Of a DNA stretch of 64,000 bases, positions 16,834 to 26,181 are shown piece by piece. Source of the stretch: Phytoactinopolyspora mesophila (GTDB taxonomy: Bacteria > Actinomycetota > Actinomycetes > Jiangellales > Jiangellaceae); NCBI RefSeq assembly GCF_010122465.1, contig NZ_WLZY01000002.1:199076-263075 (forward strand), written 5' to 3'. The position numbers were made by a program, and so were the translations under genes. The first letter of the stretch is position 1; each line of letters starts with the position of its first letter. The notes beneath the pieces are model-generated. The model had not been told where the DNA came from, did not search any database, and saw only the letters and a program-made list of their open reading frames with translations.

Positions 16834-18150
16834 TCAGCGGGGCGCGGCCGGCGCGGAAACGCCGGACGGTCGCTCCGGCGGACGGACACCCAACACCGCG
16901 ACCAAGCCCAGGATCAGCACCAGCAGGATGCCAACCATGCCGGCACGCTGCGTCCCGAACAGCGCGATGAAGCCGCTGAAGGCGAGTGGTCCGGTGAAAC
17001 TCACCGCGCGTCCCATGGTCGCGTACAGCCCGAAGGCCTCGCCCTCCAGCCCGCTTGGGGTGATCCGGGCCAGGAACGTGCGGCTCGCGGACTGGATGGG
17101 GCCCACCAGCGACGCGAGGACGAGCCCACCCACCCAGAACATTGGTGGCTCCGGCACCGCGACGATGGCGATGCCGGCGATCACCAGCGTCGTCAGCCCG
17201 CCGACAATGACCGTCTTCGGGCCGAGACGATCATCCACCCGGCCCCCGATCAAGGCGCCGAGGCCAGCCGCGAGGTTGGCCGCCACCGCGAACACGATGA
17301 CTTCTGTCGAGGTAAAACCGAACGTGCCCGCGGCGATCACACCGGCGAAGGTGAAGATCGCGGCGAGGCCGTCGCGGTAGATAGCGCTAGCGCCGAGGAA
17401 CCACAGGGTGCGTCGCTCGGTGCGCCACATCCGTGCGATCCGCTTGCCGAGCAAGGCATAGCTGGCCAGGATGTTGCGCCGCGTGGGATCTCCTGATGGC
17501 GGTGCTTCCGGCACGAAGAGGAACAGTGGAATGGCGAACACCGCGAACCAGGTTGCGCAGAAGACTGCCACGGCGCGAATGTCCATGCCGTCGTCGGAGG
17601 TCACGCCGAATATGCCGACCTCGGGTTGGACGAACGCGAACAACACGACGACGAGTCCGGCTAATCCACCGAAATAGCCCATCGCCCAACCGAAGCCGGA
17701 GACCCGGCCGATGGTCTCCCGGGTGGACACCTGTACCAGCATGGCGTTGTAGTTGACGCCGGCGAACTCGGAGAAGATGCTGGCCAAGCCAACGAGTACC
17801 AGCCCGAGCAGCAGATACGACGGGTCGGGCCGCACGAAGAACATGGCTGCCATGCAGCCGATGACCAACGCACTATGCACCCCCAGCCACAGCTTTCGCC
17901 GCCCACTGGCGTCGCTGCGCTGTCCGGTGACTGGAGCGAGTACCGCCACGATGGCCCCGGCTACGGTCAAGGCGATACCCAGGTCTCGTGAACCGGTGTC
18001 CGCATCCGCCGCTACCGCCTCGGTGAGGTAAACGGTGAAGACGAAGGTCAGGATGATGGAGTTGAACGACTGGGAGCCCCAGTCCCAGAACGCCCATGCG
18101 ACGCGGGCACGCCGGTTGGCGTGCTTGAGCCGGGAACTGAGCGGCGACAT
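16834..18150 (-). CDS. MFS transporter, UMF1/Atg22-like
   Basis: 438 residues with about 12 spans. The N-terminus RVAWAFWDWGSQSFNSII is diagnostic of the UMF1/Atg22 branch, in which a W-A-x-x-D-W/F motif precedes the first span. VTGQRSDASGRRKLWLGVHS is the loop 2-3 motif. Yeast Atg22 exports amino acids from the vacuole; the bacterial substrates are unknown. It is divergent from the subtilase lipoprotein, with a TGATCA-tipped palindrome between them, and convergent with the PHP gene. Confidence 0.85.
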   Translation of the reverse strand: MSPLSSRLKHANRRARVAWAFWDWGSQSFNSIILTFVFTVYLTEAVAADADTGSRDLGIALTVAGAIVAVLAPVTGQRSDASGRRKLWLGVHSALVIGCMAAMFFVRPDPSYLLLGLVLVGLASIFSEFAGVNYNAMLVQVSTRETIGRVSGFGWAMGYFGGLAGLVVVLFAFVQPEVGIFGVTSDDGMDIRAVAVFCATWFAVFAIPLFLFVPEAPPSGDPTRRNILASYALLGKRIARMWRTERRTLWFLGASAIYRDGLAAIFTFAGVIAAGTFGFTSTEVIVFAVAANLAAGLGALIGGRVDDRLGPKTVIVGGLTTLVIAGIAIVAVPEPPMFWVGGLVLASLVGPIQSASRTFLARITPSGLEGEAFGLYATMGRAVSFTGPLAFSGFIALFGTQRAGMVGILLVLILGLVAVLGVRPPERPSGVSAPAAPR

Positions 18151-18189
18151 CACCCCAGGATGAAATCACATGTGGGAGAGGGCAATCCT

Positions 18190-18243
18190 TTGATCATGTG
18201 CGTCTTACACCCCCTATTAGGCGAGTCGGGCGCACTTGATCAA
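18190..18243. repeat. TGATCA-tipped imperfect palindrome in divergent gap
   Basis: TTGATCATGTGCG (18190-18202) is inverted as CGCACTTGATCAA (18231-18243) with 12 of 13 positions matching and a 28-base centre. It lies between two divergent genes, so it is more likely an operator or dispersed element than a terminator. Confidence 0.55.
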
Positions 18244-18380
18244 CGGGCTGATGGCGGCCGATAGGGGCATCTGCGTCGTGCCGCGAATCGAGGCGTTGAC
18301 CGCACCGCACCGGGAGTAGGCGCACGATCGTCCTGCCGTAGGCTCTTCTCCCTCTGTTAGGGACAAACGGGACGAGGATT

Positions 18381-20741
18381 GTGCGAGTTTCGGCTGACCG
18401 GCGCATTCGGGCCGGCGTGGTGGGTGTTTTCTGTTCGCTGTTCGTCTTGACGTCGTGTACCGGCGGCGGCGACGCTTCGTCGAGCGGTGGTGACGACTCG
18501 TCGGTTCGGCCAGCCGTCGCGGACCCGTCCATCGAGATGACGGAGGTGACCGCGGAACTCGTAGACGGCGCGGTGAGCCTGGCGTGGGACCCGGTGACCG
18601 ATGCCACCCGATATGTCATCGGTGGTGCGGACGACGACGTCGAGGTGCCAGCGGAGGTCTGCGCGGACAGATGTGCGCTGACGGTTCTGCCCGAACACGT
18701 CGGCCCTGATGGGGCGATCTCGGTCAGCGCTGCCATGGACGACGGAGCGTTCTCCGAACCGTTCGTCGTGGTTGTGGACATGCCTGACGAGCCTGACGAG
18801 GAGAGCGTGCTGAGTGAGGAGGATCTCGAGGTCGTGCTTGTCTACGACTGGGATCCAACGACGGAGGATTCGTCACCCGAGGTGGAGGTGGTGCCGGTCG
18901 AGTCGCTTGAGGAGGCCGAGCGGATCATCGAGGAGGCGATGGAGCCGGGCTCGGGCGTCATATCGGCGTCGTTGAACCTGCCGGTCGACGCGTCGGCGGG
19001 CAACGCGTCTGGGGCGTCGGAGTCCGCGCTTGCCACGTGGTACGCCGATGCGATGAGGTATGACGTGTTGCCCGGGGCGCCGCGCGGGTCCGGCGTCCTA
19101 GTCGGAACCATCGAGGCCATCGGGGTGGACGCGGGGCATCCATCGCTGGCGGGCGCGGTGCGGGACGGACGCCATGTGGACTACTGGCTCCTGGCCGGTG
19201 CTTCGGCAGACGATGAGCCGGCCGATAGCGCCTCCGACGGAGTGCACAACGGCGTCTCCGATCCGGGGATTCACGCGACTGCCGTGGCGTCCCTTGTCGT
19301 CGGCCAGCCGGCCGGCGCTGTACCGGGGATCGCACCTGGCGCCGAGATCTACCCGGTCAACATCGGCGATGGACGTGAATCCGACATGGTGCGGGGCATC
19401 ATCGCGGCCGTGGACGCCGGCGTCGACATCATCAACATCTCGATGGTGCTCGAATGCAAGTCACTCCTGTGGCTGACGAACTGCCCCAACGGCGTGGCGG
19501 CGGCGACGGACTACGCCGAGAGCAAAGGTGTGATCGTGGTCGCCGGCGCCGGGAACAACGGCGGCGGTGAAGGCTGCGGCGGGTCGACCGACGCGGACCT
19601 GTGGCCCGCGGTACTCGACACGGTGATCTCCGTCGGCGGCTATGGACCGTCCGGTGAGGTGTACAGATGTTCGCCCGATCGGCCCGACGTGGATGTGCTT
19701 GCCCCAGCGGTCCAGATGCTGATCGCCGACGTAGATCGTCAGGACACGAGCAGCAAATACGCGGTGGGAAGCGGCACGTCGTTCGCGGCGCCACTCATCA
19801 GCGGATTGCTGGCCATCGTCCTCGCCGAGCGTCCGGATCTGACCCCCGCGCACATCCGTTCGCTGCTGCCGCAGTGGCGGGACGAGATGGGCAGGATCGA
19901 TGTCATCGCGGTGCTGGCGTGGCTGGGTCTGATCGACGATCCAACCGAACTGGGCCTCGACGACGTCGCCGCGGTGACGCCGTACACGGTGCGCCTGGAT
20001 TTCGACGGCGTCGAGCCGATCACCGACATGCTCGACCAGGTGGCTCATCTCCCAGAGATCATCACGACCCACGGCTGGCGCGGCAACGGGGAAGGGGCGT
20101 GGAACTACACCAGCCACAGCGTGTGGGAGATCACTGGCACCATCTTCCTGCTGAATGACGGGAGCGTCGAGGCTACGGGCGCGTGGCGAGGCACCTGGCC
20201 GGGCCGCGACGGCAAGCCTCGTACTCCGGGGCTGATGGTGCTCGACGGGTATCAGGCCTGGTGCCACGTGCCGATGATGCAGGGCGTCCATGCGCCGACC
20301 AAGGCGGTGCGCTGGGACATCCCCGTACTGGTGGACGCGGAACTGGTCTCCGGGACCAACCAGCCTGGACGGCCCCCGGAGTTCGAGGTGAGCTTCTCGC
20401 TAGGTGCGGGCGCTACCGTTGACCAGGCCGGCGAGCTGCCCTCGTTGAATCTGCTCCACAACAATCTGGATCGGTGTAAAGAGTTCATCGGGCTGCATAC
20501 ATCCGCGGCCCTGGACAGCCCATGGCCCGAGATCTTCCCTGTGTATGCGGAGTACTTCGACACGGTGAAACAGATCAACGAGGATCTGGTCGCGGCCAGT
20601 CCCTTCACTCTGGATTCGCCGCTCGTGTTCAGCGGTGATGGAACGGCGGCTGTCGTCGAGAACGCGGGCATCAGCGTCGAATACAACACGGATCCCGCCT
20701 GTCAGGCGATGGGATACCGAGGGGGCCGCTGGTCTTGTTGA
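18381..20741 (+). CDS. Subtilisin-like (S8) serine protease, lipoprotein, degenerate Asp site
   Basis: 786 residues. Signal peptide with lipobox LTSC near residue 26 and a Ser/Gly/Asp-rich linker, then an N-terminal region of about 200 residues. The S8 core shows His298 (DPGIHATAVASLVVG), the oxyanion Asn392 (VVAGAGNNGGG) and Ser467 (GSGTSFAAPLISG). The segment expected to hold the catalytic Asp reads VGTIEAIGVDAGHPSL (241-256), with Glu245 and an extra residue in place of the usual I-D-T/S-G, so the triad may be altered. A C-terminal domain of about 270 residues has no recognised family. Extracellular, membrane-anchored. Confidence 0.82.
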   Translation: MRVSADRRIRAGVVGVFCSLFVLTSCTGGGDASSSGGDDSSVRPAVADPSIEMTEVTAELVDGAVSLAWDPVTDATRYVIGGADDDVEVPAEVCADRCALTVLPEHVGPDGAISVSAAMDDGAFSEPFVVVVDMPDEPDEESVLSEEDLEVVLVYDWDPTTEDSSPEVEVVPVESLEEAERIIEEAMEPGSGVISASLNLPVDASAGNASGASESALATWYADAMRYDVLPGAPRGSGVLVGTIEAIGVDAGHPSLAGAVRDGRHVDYWLLAGASADDEPADSASDGVHNGVSDPGIHATAVASLVVGQPAGAVPGIAPGAEIYPVNIGDGRESDMVRGIIAAVDAGVDIINISMVLECKSLLWLTNCPNGVAAATDYAESKGVIVVAGAGNNGGGEGCGGSTDADLWPAVLDTVISVGGYGPSGEVYRCSPDRPDVDVLAPAVQMLIADVDRQDTSSKYAVGSGTSFAAPLISGLLAIVLAERPDLTPAHIRSLLPQWRDEMGRIDVIAVLAWLGLIDDPTELGLDDVAAVTPYTVRLDFDGVEPITDMLDQVAHLPEIITTHGWRGNGEGAWNYTSHSVWEITGTIFLLNDGSVEATGAWRGTWPGRDGKPRTPGLMVLDGYQAWCHVPMMQGVHAPTKAVRWDIPVLVDAELVSGTNQPGRPPEFEVSFSLGAGATVDQAGELPSLNLLHNNLDRCKEFIGLHTSAALDSPWPEIFPVYAEYFDTVKQINEDLVAASPFTLDSPLVFSGDGTAAVVENAGISVEYNTDPACQAMGYRGGRWSC

Positions 20742-20755
20742 GCAGTCGGCGCTGG

Positions 20756-20832
<77 letters not shown>

Positions 20833-20910
20833 ATCAGCGCCATAACTGTACCGTCCAGATGACGTGATTGACTCGCGGGGCTGGCGGAGGATATGTCCTC
20901 ACGTCGACGC

Positions 20911-20958
20911 GTGGTTGAGGGATTGGTGTAGCCCTGGCTACACCAATCCCTCAACCAC
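20911..20958. repeat. Perfect 23-bp-arm palindrome
   Basis: Arms at 20911-20933 (GTGGTTGAGGGATTGGTGTA plus GCC) and 20936-20958 are perfect reverse complements separated by CT. It lies between the tRNA (minus) and the aldo/keto reductase (plus), in a divergent gap. Confidence 0.8.
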
Positions 20959-21002
20959 CCGCGCAGTACCGATAGATCCAACAACGGAAGAGGACGTAGC
21001 GA

Positions 21003-22007
21003 ATGACTGCTCCACGCAGGCCGCAACCCTGGCCGGCAGTTGCCCACGCGCCGGGCACCACGCCTGAACCAACGGCTCTCGCCGTACTCGGCCGGACTGG
21101 AGTCCCCGTCACACGGCTGTGCCTGGGCACATCCAAGCTCGGGAAGACGACGGTTGCCGACGACGCCGCCTCGGCCACGCTCGACGAGGCGTTCCGGATC
21201 GGCTTGACCATCGACACGAGCAACGAGTACGGCGACGGCGGGCGGAGCGAGGAGCGGGTCGGCGCTGCCTGGCGGCGGCATGAAGGAACCGAACGGCCCC
21301 TGGTTGCCACCAAGGTCGATCCCCGACCCGGCAACCCGGACTTCTCGGGAGAGCGGGTCCGCGCGTCCGCGCGCGAATCGCTGGAACGCCTCGGCCTCCA
21401 GCGGTTGCCGTTGCTGAGTCTGCACGACCCCGAGCGCATCGCCTTCGACGAGGCGATCAGCGACGGCGGACCCCTCCAGGCGCTGCTGGCCCTGCACGAG
21501 GAGGGGGTTGCCGGGCCGCTCGGGGTGGCCGGCGGACCCGTAGCACTCCTCGAGCGATTCGTCGAAACCGGGCACTTCGACTACGTGGTGACGCACAACC
21601 GGTTCACGCTCCTGGACCGCAGTGCCGAGTCACTGCTGGACCTGTGCCACGAGAACGGCGTCGGGGTGTTCAACGCGGCGCCCTTCGGCGGGGGCCTGCT
21701 GGCCCGTTCTACCCGTGACGCCGCGGACGCGAAGTACGCCTACCAGCCCGCACCGACGCCACTGGTCGAGGCGGCGCGGCAGATGGAGCAGGCATGCGCA
21801 CGGCACGGCGTCGAGCTGGCCGCGGCAGCGCTGCAAATGAGCATGCGTGATCCGCGGGTCCATTCCACGATCGTCGGTGTCTCCGGCCCGGAGCAGCTGC
21901 GGCAATCGTTGGCGCTGGCCAGCCGGGAGATACCCGCCACACTCTTCGATGAGCTCCACGCTTTGACGCCCGACCGTGCGCACTGGATCGGCCCCCAAGG
22001 GCCGTGA
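21003..22007 (+). CDS. Aldo/keto reductase
   Basis: 334 residues of the AKR (beta/alpha)8-barrel family. DTSNEYGDGGRSEERVG carries the catalytic Asp and Tyr of the family, ATKVDP the catalytic Lys, and SLHDPERIAFDEA the region near the usual catalytic His. The C-terminal part (VHSTIVGVSGPEQLRQSLAL) is the NADPH-binding region. It resembles the L-fucose dehydrogenase/pyridoxal 4-dehydrogenase-like AKR group. It is a single gene before the iron-box operon, and its substrate is unknown. Confidence 0.85.
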   Translation: MTAPRRPQPWPAVAHAPGTTPEPTALAVLGRTGVPVTRLCLGTSKLGKTTVADDAASATLDEAFRIGLTIDTSNEYGDGGRSEERVGAAWRRHEGTERPLVATKVDPRPGNPDFSGERVRASARESLERLGLQRLPLLSLHDPERIAFDEAISDGGPLQALLALHEEGVAGPLGVAGGPVALLERFVETGHFDYVVTHNRFTLLDRSAESLLDLCHENGVGVFNAAPFGGGLLARSTRDAADAKYAYQPAPTPLVEAARQMEQACARHGVELAAAALQMSMRDPRVHSTIVGVSGPEQLRQSLALASREIPATLFDELHALTPDRAHWIGPQGP

Positions 22008-22084
22008 CCGTCGTGCCCGAAAACGCTCGGGCCAAGAACGCTGGAGCAGCTCACGCTTGGCAGCGCCGACCGCGTAGATTCGAC

Positions 22085-22103
22085 TAAGGTTAGGCAATGC
22101 TAA
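22085..22103 (+). promoter_or_regulatory. IdeR/DmdR-type iron box
   Basis: TAAGGTTAGGCAATGCTAA matches the actinobacterial iron-box consensus TTAGGTTAGGCTAACCTAA at 15 of 19 positions by eye. A -10-like TAATGT overlaps its right end, so Fe-loaded IdeR/DmdR1 would block the promoter. It lies 43 bp before the start of the siderophore uptake operon. Confidence 0.8.
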
Positions 22104-22146
22104 TGTAGGCTCGCCTTGGTTCATGGTGCGGCGAGTGAGGGAGCGG

Positions 22147-23256
22147 ATGAGCGGTCAGCAGACGGCTGACGAGCACGACGTCTCCGCCGGCCCGGCCCGC
22201 ACCCGTGTCCCGGACGGGGACACGTCACCTCAAGGCGCTCCGGCCCGGGCTTCACGTCGAGCGGTCGCCATAGTCGCCGGCGTGGTTCTGCTCCTGATCA
22301 CCGTGCTCGCGAGCCTGCGTTTCGGCAGCGTCGCCACTGATTGGCCGACGGTGATCCGCTCGCTCACCATGCGCGACGTCGTTCCTGGAGAGCTCACGGA
22401 CCAGGAGATCATCGTCCGTGACCTCCGCCTGCCGAGGACGCTGCTCGGGGTCGGGGTGGGCGTAGCGCTGGCGCTGGCCGGTGCCCTGATGCAGGCGGTG
22501 ACCCGAAACCCGCTCGCCGATCCCGGCATCCTGGGGGTGAACGCCGGGGCCGCGCTCGCCATCATCATGGCGATCTCGTTCCTCGGACTCAGCGCCCCCA
22601 CTTCTTATGTCTGGTTCGGCCTGGCCGGCGCGGCAGTCGCGGCGATGATCGTCTACGGGCTCGGCTCGGGTGGGCGGGGCACGATGACGCCGGTGAAAGT
22701 GACGCTGGCCGGCGCTGTGCTGGCCGCGTTGCTTTCGTCATTCACCTCGGCGATCCTCTTGCTCGACGAACGCAGCCTCGATCAGTTCAGGTTCTGGATG
22801 GTGGGGTCCATCGCGGGGCGGGACATGTCCGTTGTCTCCGCGGTGGCCCCGTTCATGCTGACCGGGCTGATCCTCGCGCTGGCTGTGGCGCCGGCCGTCA
22901 ACGTCCTGGTACTGGGCGACGACGTCGCGCGCTCGCTCGGGCAGCGCGTAGTGCTGATCCGGGTGGTGGTGGCGGCCGCGGTGGTCCTGCTGGCCGGAAG
23001 CGCCGTAGCCGCGGCTGGGCCGATCGCGTTCATGGGGCTCGCCGTGCCGCACATCGTCCGTCTGGTGGCCGGACCGGACTATCGCTGGATCCTCGTGTAC
23101 TCCCTGCTCTACGCACCAGTTCTGCTGCTCGGCGCGGACATTCTGGGCCGGTATCTGATCAGCCCGAACGAGCTGGAGGTGGGCGTCGCGACCGCCCTGG
23201 TCGGTGCTCCACTGTTCGTCGCACTGGCCCGCCGGCGACGGCTGGCGGCGACATGA
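22147..23256 (+). CDS. Iron-siderophore ABC transporter permease (FecCD family)
   Basis: 369 residues, about ten spans. FecCD hallmarks are RDLRLPRTLLGVGVGVALAL, AGALMQAVTRNPLADPGILG and the C-terminal GPIAFMGLAVPHIVRLVAG, where the EAA-like loop contacts the ATPase. I place the start at ATG 22147 because GAGGGAG lies just upstream; ATG 22123 in frame has no site. It is the first gene of an iron-box operon and overlaps the second permease by ATGA. It imports a ferric siderophore with its partner. Confidence 0.92.
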   Translation: MSGQQTADEHDVSAGPARTRVPDGDTSPQGAPARASRRAVAIVAGVVLLLITVLASLRFGSVATDWPTVIRSLTMRDVVPGELTDQEIIVRDLRLPRTLLGVGVGVALALAGALMQAVTRNPLADPGILGVNAGAALAIIMAISFLGLSAPTSYVWFGLAGAAVAAMIVYGLGSGGRGTMTPVKVTLAGAVLAALLSSFTSAILLLDERSLDQFRFWMVGSIAGRDMSVVSAVAPFMLTGLILALAVAPAVNVLVLGDDVARSLGQRVVLIRVVVAAAVVLLAGSAVAAAGPIAFMGLAVPHIVRLVAGPDYRWILVYSLLYAPVLLLGADILGRYLISPNELEVGVATALVGAPLFVALARRRRLAAT

Positions 23257-24326
23257 GACGGCCCACGACGACGAACGACGGCGCCCGGCGCCGAGTCACG
23301 ATCCGCTCCGGCAGCCCTGCCTTCTCGCGCCGCATCGACGTGCGGGTGGCGACGGTTCTCGGGGTGTCGACGGTGCTGGTGGTCGTGCTCGGTGCCTACA
23401 GCATGAGCCTCGGCGCCGTGCCGGTCCCGCTTCCGGAGATCGCCAAGACGCTCGTGGGGCAGGGGAGTGGCCAGTACGACCTCGTCGTGCTGGAGCTCAG
23501 GCTCCCGCGAGTGGCGGTGGCGATCCTCGCCGGTGCGGCACTGGGTCTGTCGGGTGCGCTGTTCCAGAGCTTCGCCCGGAACCCGCTGGTGGCCCCGGAC
23601 ATCATCGGTGTCAATGCCGGCGCCGGTCTCGTCGCGGTGGCCATCCTGACCGTCTACACCGGGCATCGGGCCATGATTCCGGCCGGTGCCTTCGCGGGGG
23701 CGATCGCCGCCGCGGCCGTCGTCTACTTCGCTGCCCGCACCGGCCACCTTTCGCCCTACCGGCTCGTGCTGATCGGCATCGGGGTCGATGTGTTCTGCCG
23801 CGCGGGTATCTCGTACTTCCTCGTCCAGGGTGAGAGCGCGAATGCCCAGGCGGCGGTGCGCTGGATGGTCGGCTCGCTGAGCGACGTGGACCGGAGTTCG
23901 ATGTGGTTCCTGCTGGTCGCCGTCGCGGTGCTGGCGCCGGCCGCTATGGCTCTTCGCCGGCCGATGGAGGTCATGACACTGGGCGACGACAGCGCGCGCT
24001 CGCTCGGCACCCGCACCGAGCTGGCTCGGGCCGGTGTGCTGCTGACCGGCGTACTGCTGGCCGCGAGCGCGGTCGCGGTGTGCGGGCCGGTGGCCTTTGT
24101 CGCGTTCATCGCTCCGCACCTGGCCCGCCGCATCGCCAAGGCCCCCGGCACTGCGGTGTTTCCGGTCGCCGCCGCGGTGGGTGCGGTGATCCTGCTTTCC
24201 GCGGACCATGTCGCTCTACACGTGGTCCCCGTGTCACTGCCGGTTGGTGTGATCACGCCGCTGATCGGTGGCCCGTATTTCCTCTACCTGCTGCGGCGGG
24301 CGAGCCGACGAGAGGAGTTCGGCTGA
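23253..24326 (+). CDS. Iron-siderophore ABC transporter permease, second subunit (FecCD family)
   Basis: 357 residues. It has the same signatures as its neighbour: LELRLPRVAVAILAGAALGL, SGALFQSFARNPLVAPDIIG and GPVAFVAFIAPHLARRIAKA. A heterodimer of two FecCD proteins forms the channel in siderophore importers such as FepDG. The start overlaps the upstream stop and its TGA shares a base with the next ATG, so the operon is tightly coupled. Confidence 0.92.
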   Translation: MRRPTTTNDGARRRVTIRSGSPAFSRRIDVRVATVLGVSTVLVVVLGAYSMSLGAVPVPLPEIAKTLVGQGSGQYDLVVLELRLPRVAVAILAGAALGLSGALFQSFARNPLVAPDIIGVNAGAGLVAVAILTVYTGHRAMIPAGAFAGAIAAAAVVYFAARTGHLSPYRLVLIGIGVDVFCRAGISYFLVQGESANAQAAVRWMVGSLSDVDRSSMWFLLVAVAVLAPAAMALRRPMEVMTLGDDSARSLGTRTELARAGVLLTGVLLAASAVAVCGPVAFVAFIAPHLARRIAKAPGTAVFPVAAAVGAVILLSADHVALHVVPVSLPVGVITPLIGGPYFLYLLRRASRREEFG

Positions 24327-25144
24327 TGGCCACAATCGACGTCCGGGGCCTCGGGCTGGCCTACGAGCGGCGGCAGGTGATCGACGACCTCTCGGTGACC
24401 CTGGAGGATCACACGATCACCGCCCTCGTAGGGCCCAACGGGTGCGGCAAGTCGACCCTGCTGCGCGGACTGGCGCGGCTGTTCTCACCACAAGCCGGAG
24501 CGATCGCGCTGGACGGTGCGGACATCGCTCGGCTGCCGAGCAAGCAGCTGGCCCGCCAGCTCGGACTGCTGCCGCAGTCGCCGGTGGCGCCGGAAGGCTT
24601 GCTGGTGGCCGACCTGGTGGCCCGCGGCCGGTACCCGCATCAGAGCTGGTTGTCGCAGTGGAGCAAGGCCGACGAAATCGCCGTCGAACATGCTCTGGAG
24701 CTGGCTGGTGCGCTGGAGCTGCGCGACCGCTTCGTCGACGAGCTCTCCGGCGGCCAGCGTCAGCGGGTCTGGATCGCCATGGCGCTGGCTCAAGCAACCG
24801 GCACGCTGCTGCTCGACGAGCCGACCACCTTCCTCGACATCGCCTACCAGCTCGAGGTCATGGAGCTGTTGCAGCGGCTACATCACGAGCAGCGGCGGAC
24901 CATCGTGGTGGTCCTGCACGACCTCAATCAGGCATGCCGCTACGCGCACCGGCTGGTCGCACTCAAGGCCGGCCGGATCGTCGCCCACGGGCGGCCCACC
25001 GACATCGTCGACGAATCATTGGTCCGGGACGTGTTCGGCATCGAATCCCGGATACTCGACGACCCGATCAGCGGCACGCCGCTGGTGGTGCCACTCGGGC
25101 ACCGCATCCTTCAACCCGCAACCGAACAGGAAGGCCCGTCATGA
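24326..25144 (+). CDS. Iron-siderophore ABC transporter ATP-binding protein
   Basis: 272 residues. Walker A GPNGCGKSTLLRGLARLF near residue 37, Q-loop in LGLLPQSPVAPEG, signature LSGGQRQRVWIAMALAQ near 145, Walker B GTLLLDEPTTFLDIAYQLEV near 160 and the H-loop VVVLHDLNQACRYAH. This is the FepC/FhuC type. Its ATG at 24326 shares a base with the upstream TGA and its end overlaps the binding protein by ATGA. Confidence 0.94.
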   Translation: MATIDVRGLGLAYERRQVIDDLSVTLEDHTITALVGPNGCGKSTLLRGLARLFSPQAGAIALDGADIARLPSKQLARQLGLLPQSPVAPEGLLVADLVARGRYPHQSWLSQWSKADEIAVEHALELAGALELRDRFVDELSGGQRQRVWIAMALAQATGTLLLDEPTTFLDIAYQLEVMELLQRLHHEQRRTIVVVLHDLNQACRYAHRLVALKAGRIVAHGRPTDIVDESLVRDVFGIESRILDDPISGTPLVVPLGHRILQPATEQEGPS

Positions 25145-26181
25145 ATATGAGCGTCCCGCGCCGCACGAGGAGTTTGGCGCTGGGTGTCGTGCTCGCCAGC
25201 TTGGTACTCGCTGCCTGCGGCTCCGACGACTCCGGTAGCGACGACGCCGGACCGGACGCCGCCACCGGTGACGCCGGCGCGGATGGCGCCGATGCCGGCG
25301 AAGAAGCGGACGGGCAGCCACGCGTCGTCGTCCACGAGCTCGGCGAAGCCGAGGTCCCCGCCGCGCCGGAGCGGGTGGTGGCCCTGGATCCCTACTACTC
25401 GCTGCCTACCGCGCTGGCCGCCGGCGCGAACGTCGTCGGTGCCTCACACCAGCCGTTCGGGGAGTCGTTCCCGCCGTACCTGGATTCCGCCGCCACGGCC
25501 GACATCGAGGACGTCGGCTGGTTCACCGAACTGGACGTGGAACAGATCATCCAGCTGGAGCCGGACGTGATCGTCGGGCTGACGTCGTTCGTAGAGGCGG
25601 ACTACGCTCAGTTGTCGCAGATCGCTCCGACGGTGGCGCTGTCCATGGATGCGATGGAATGGAAGCAGACCGCTGCGCTGGTCGGACATGCGATCGGCCG
25701 CCCGGACCAGGTTGGCCAGAACCTGGCCGCATACGAGGACCGCGCCGAGGAGCTTGCGGCGGACTTGTCCGATGCCGGCCTGACCGACGAGCCGGTCTCG
25801 CTGCTGAACATCCGGGCGCTGGACGACCTGCGGGTCTACACGAGGTCCTGCGCGGCTGCCGTACTCGGCGACGTCGGCCTGACGATGCACCTGGACGACG
25901 AGACCGACGACGGAGCGAACTCGGTCAACCTCAGCATCGAGCGCCTGACCGACGCCGACGCGGCCAACCTCTTCTACTTCGTCGGCTCCGTCGGCACCAA
26001 TCCTGAAGAGGCGCAGGCCGCCTACGACCAGGTCGCAGACCATCCACTCTGGGACCAGCTCGCCGCTGTGCAAGACGACCAGGCGCACCCGGTCAACGCG
26101 GAGTGGTGGTTCAACTGCGGCTCCACTCAAGCCGCGCACCAGATCCTGGACGACGTCGCGAGCTCGCTTCTGACCAGCTGA
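25141..26181 (+). CDS. Iron-siderophore substrate-binding lipoprotein
   Basis: 346 residues. Signal peptide with lipobox LAAC (Cys26) followed by a Gly/Asp/Ser-rich linker to about residue 60. The mature protein is a type III periplasmic binding protein: PERVVALDPYYSLPTALAAG, a DVEQIIQLEPDVIVGL strand and a C-terminal HPVNAEWWFNCGSTQAAHQI. It captures the ferric siderophore outside the membrane and hands it to the FecCD pair. ATGA overlap upstream and a one-base overlap downstream. Confidence 0.92.
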   Translation: MNMSVPRRTRSLALGVVLASLVLAACGSDDSGSDDAGPDAATGDAGADGADAGEEADGQPRVVVHELGEAEVPAAPERVVALDPYYSLPTALAAGANVVGASHQPFGESFPPYLDSAATADIEDVGWFTELDVEQIIQLEPDVIVGLTSFVEADYAQLSQIAPTVALSMDAMEWKQTAALVGHAIGRPDQVGQNLAAYEDRAEELAADLSDAGLTDEPVSLLNIRALDDLRVYTRSCAAAVLGDVGLTMHLDDETDDGANSVNLSIERLTDADAANLFYFVGSVGTNPEEAQAAYDQVADHPLWDQLAAVQDDQAHPVNAEWWFNCGSTQAAHQILDDVASSLLTS

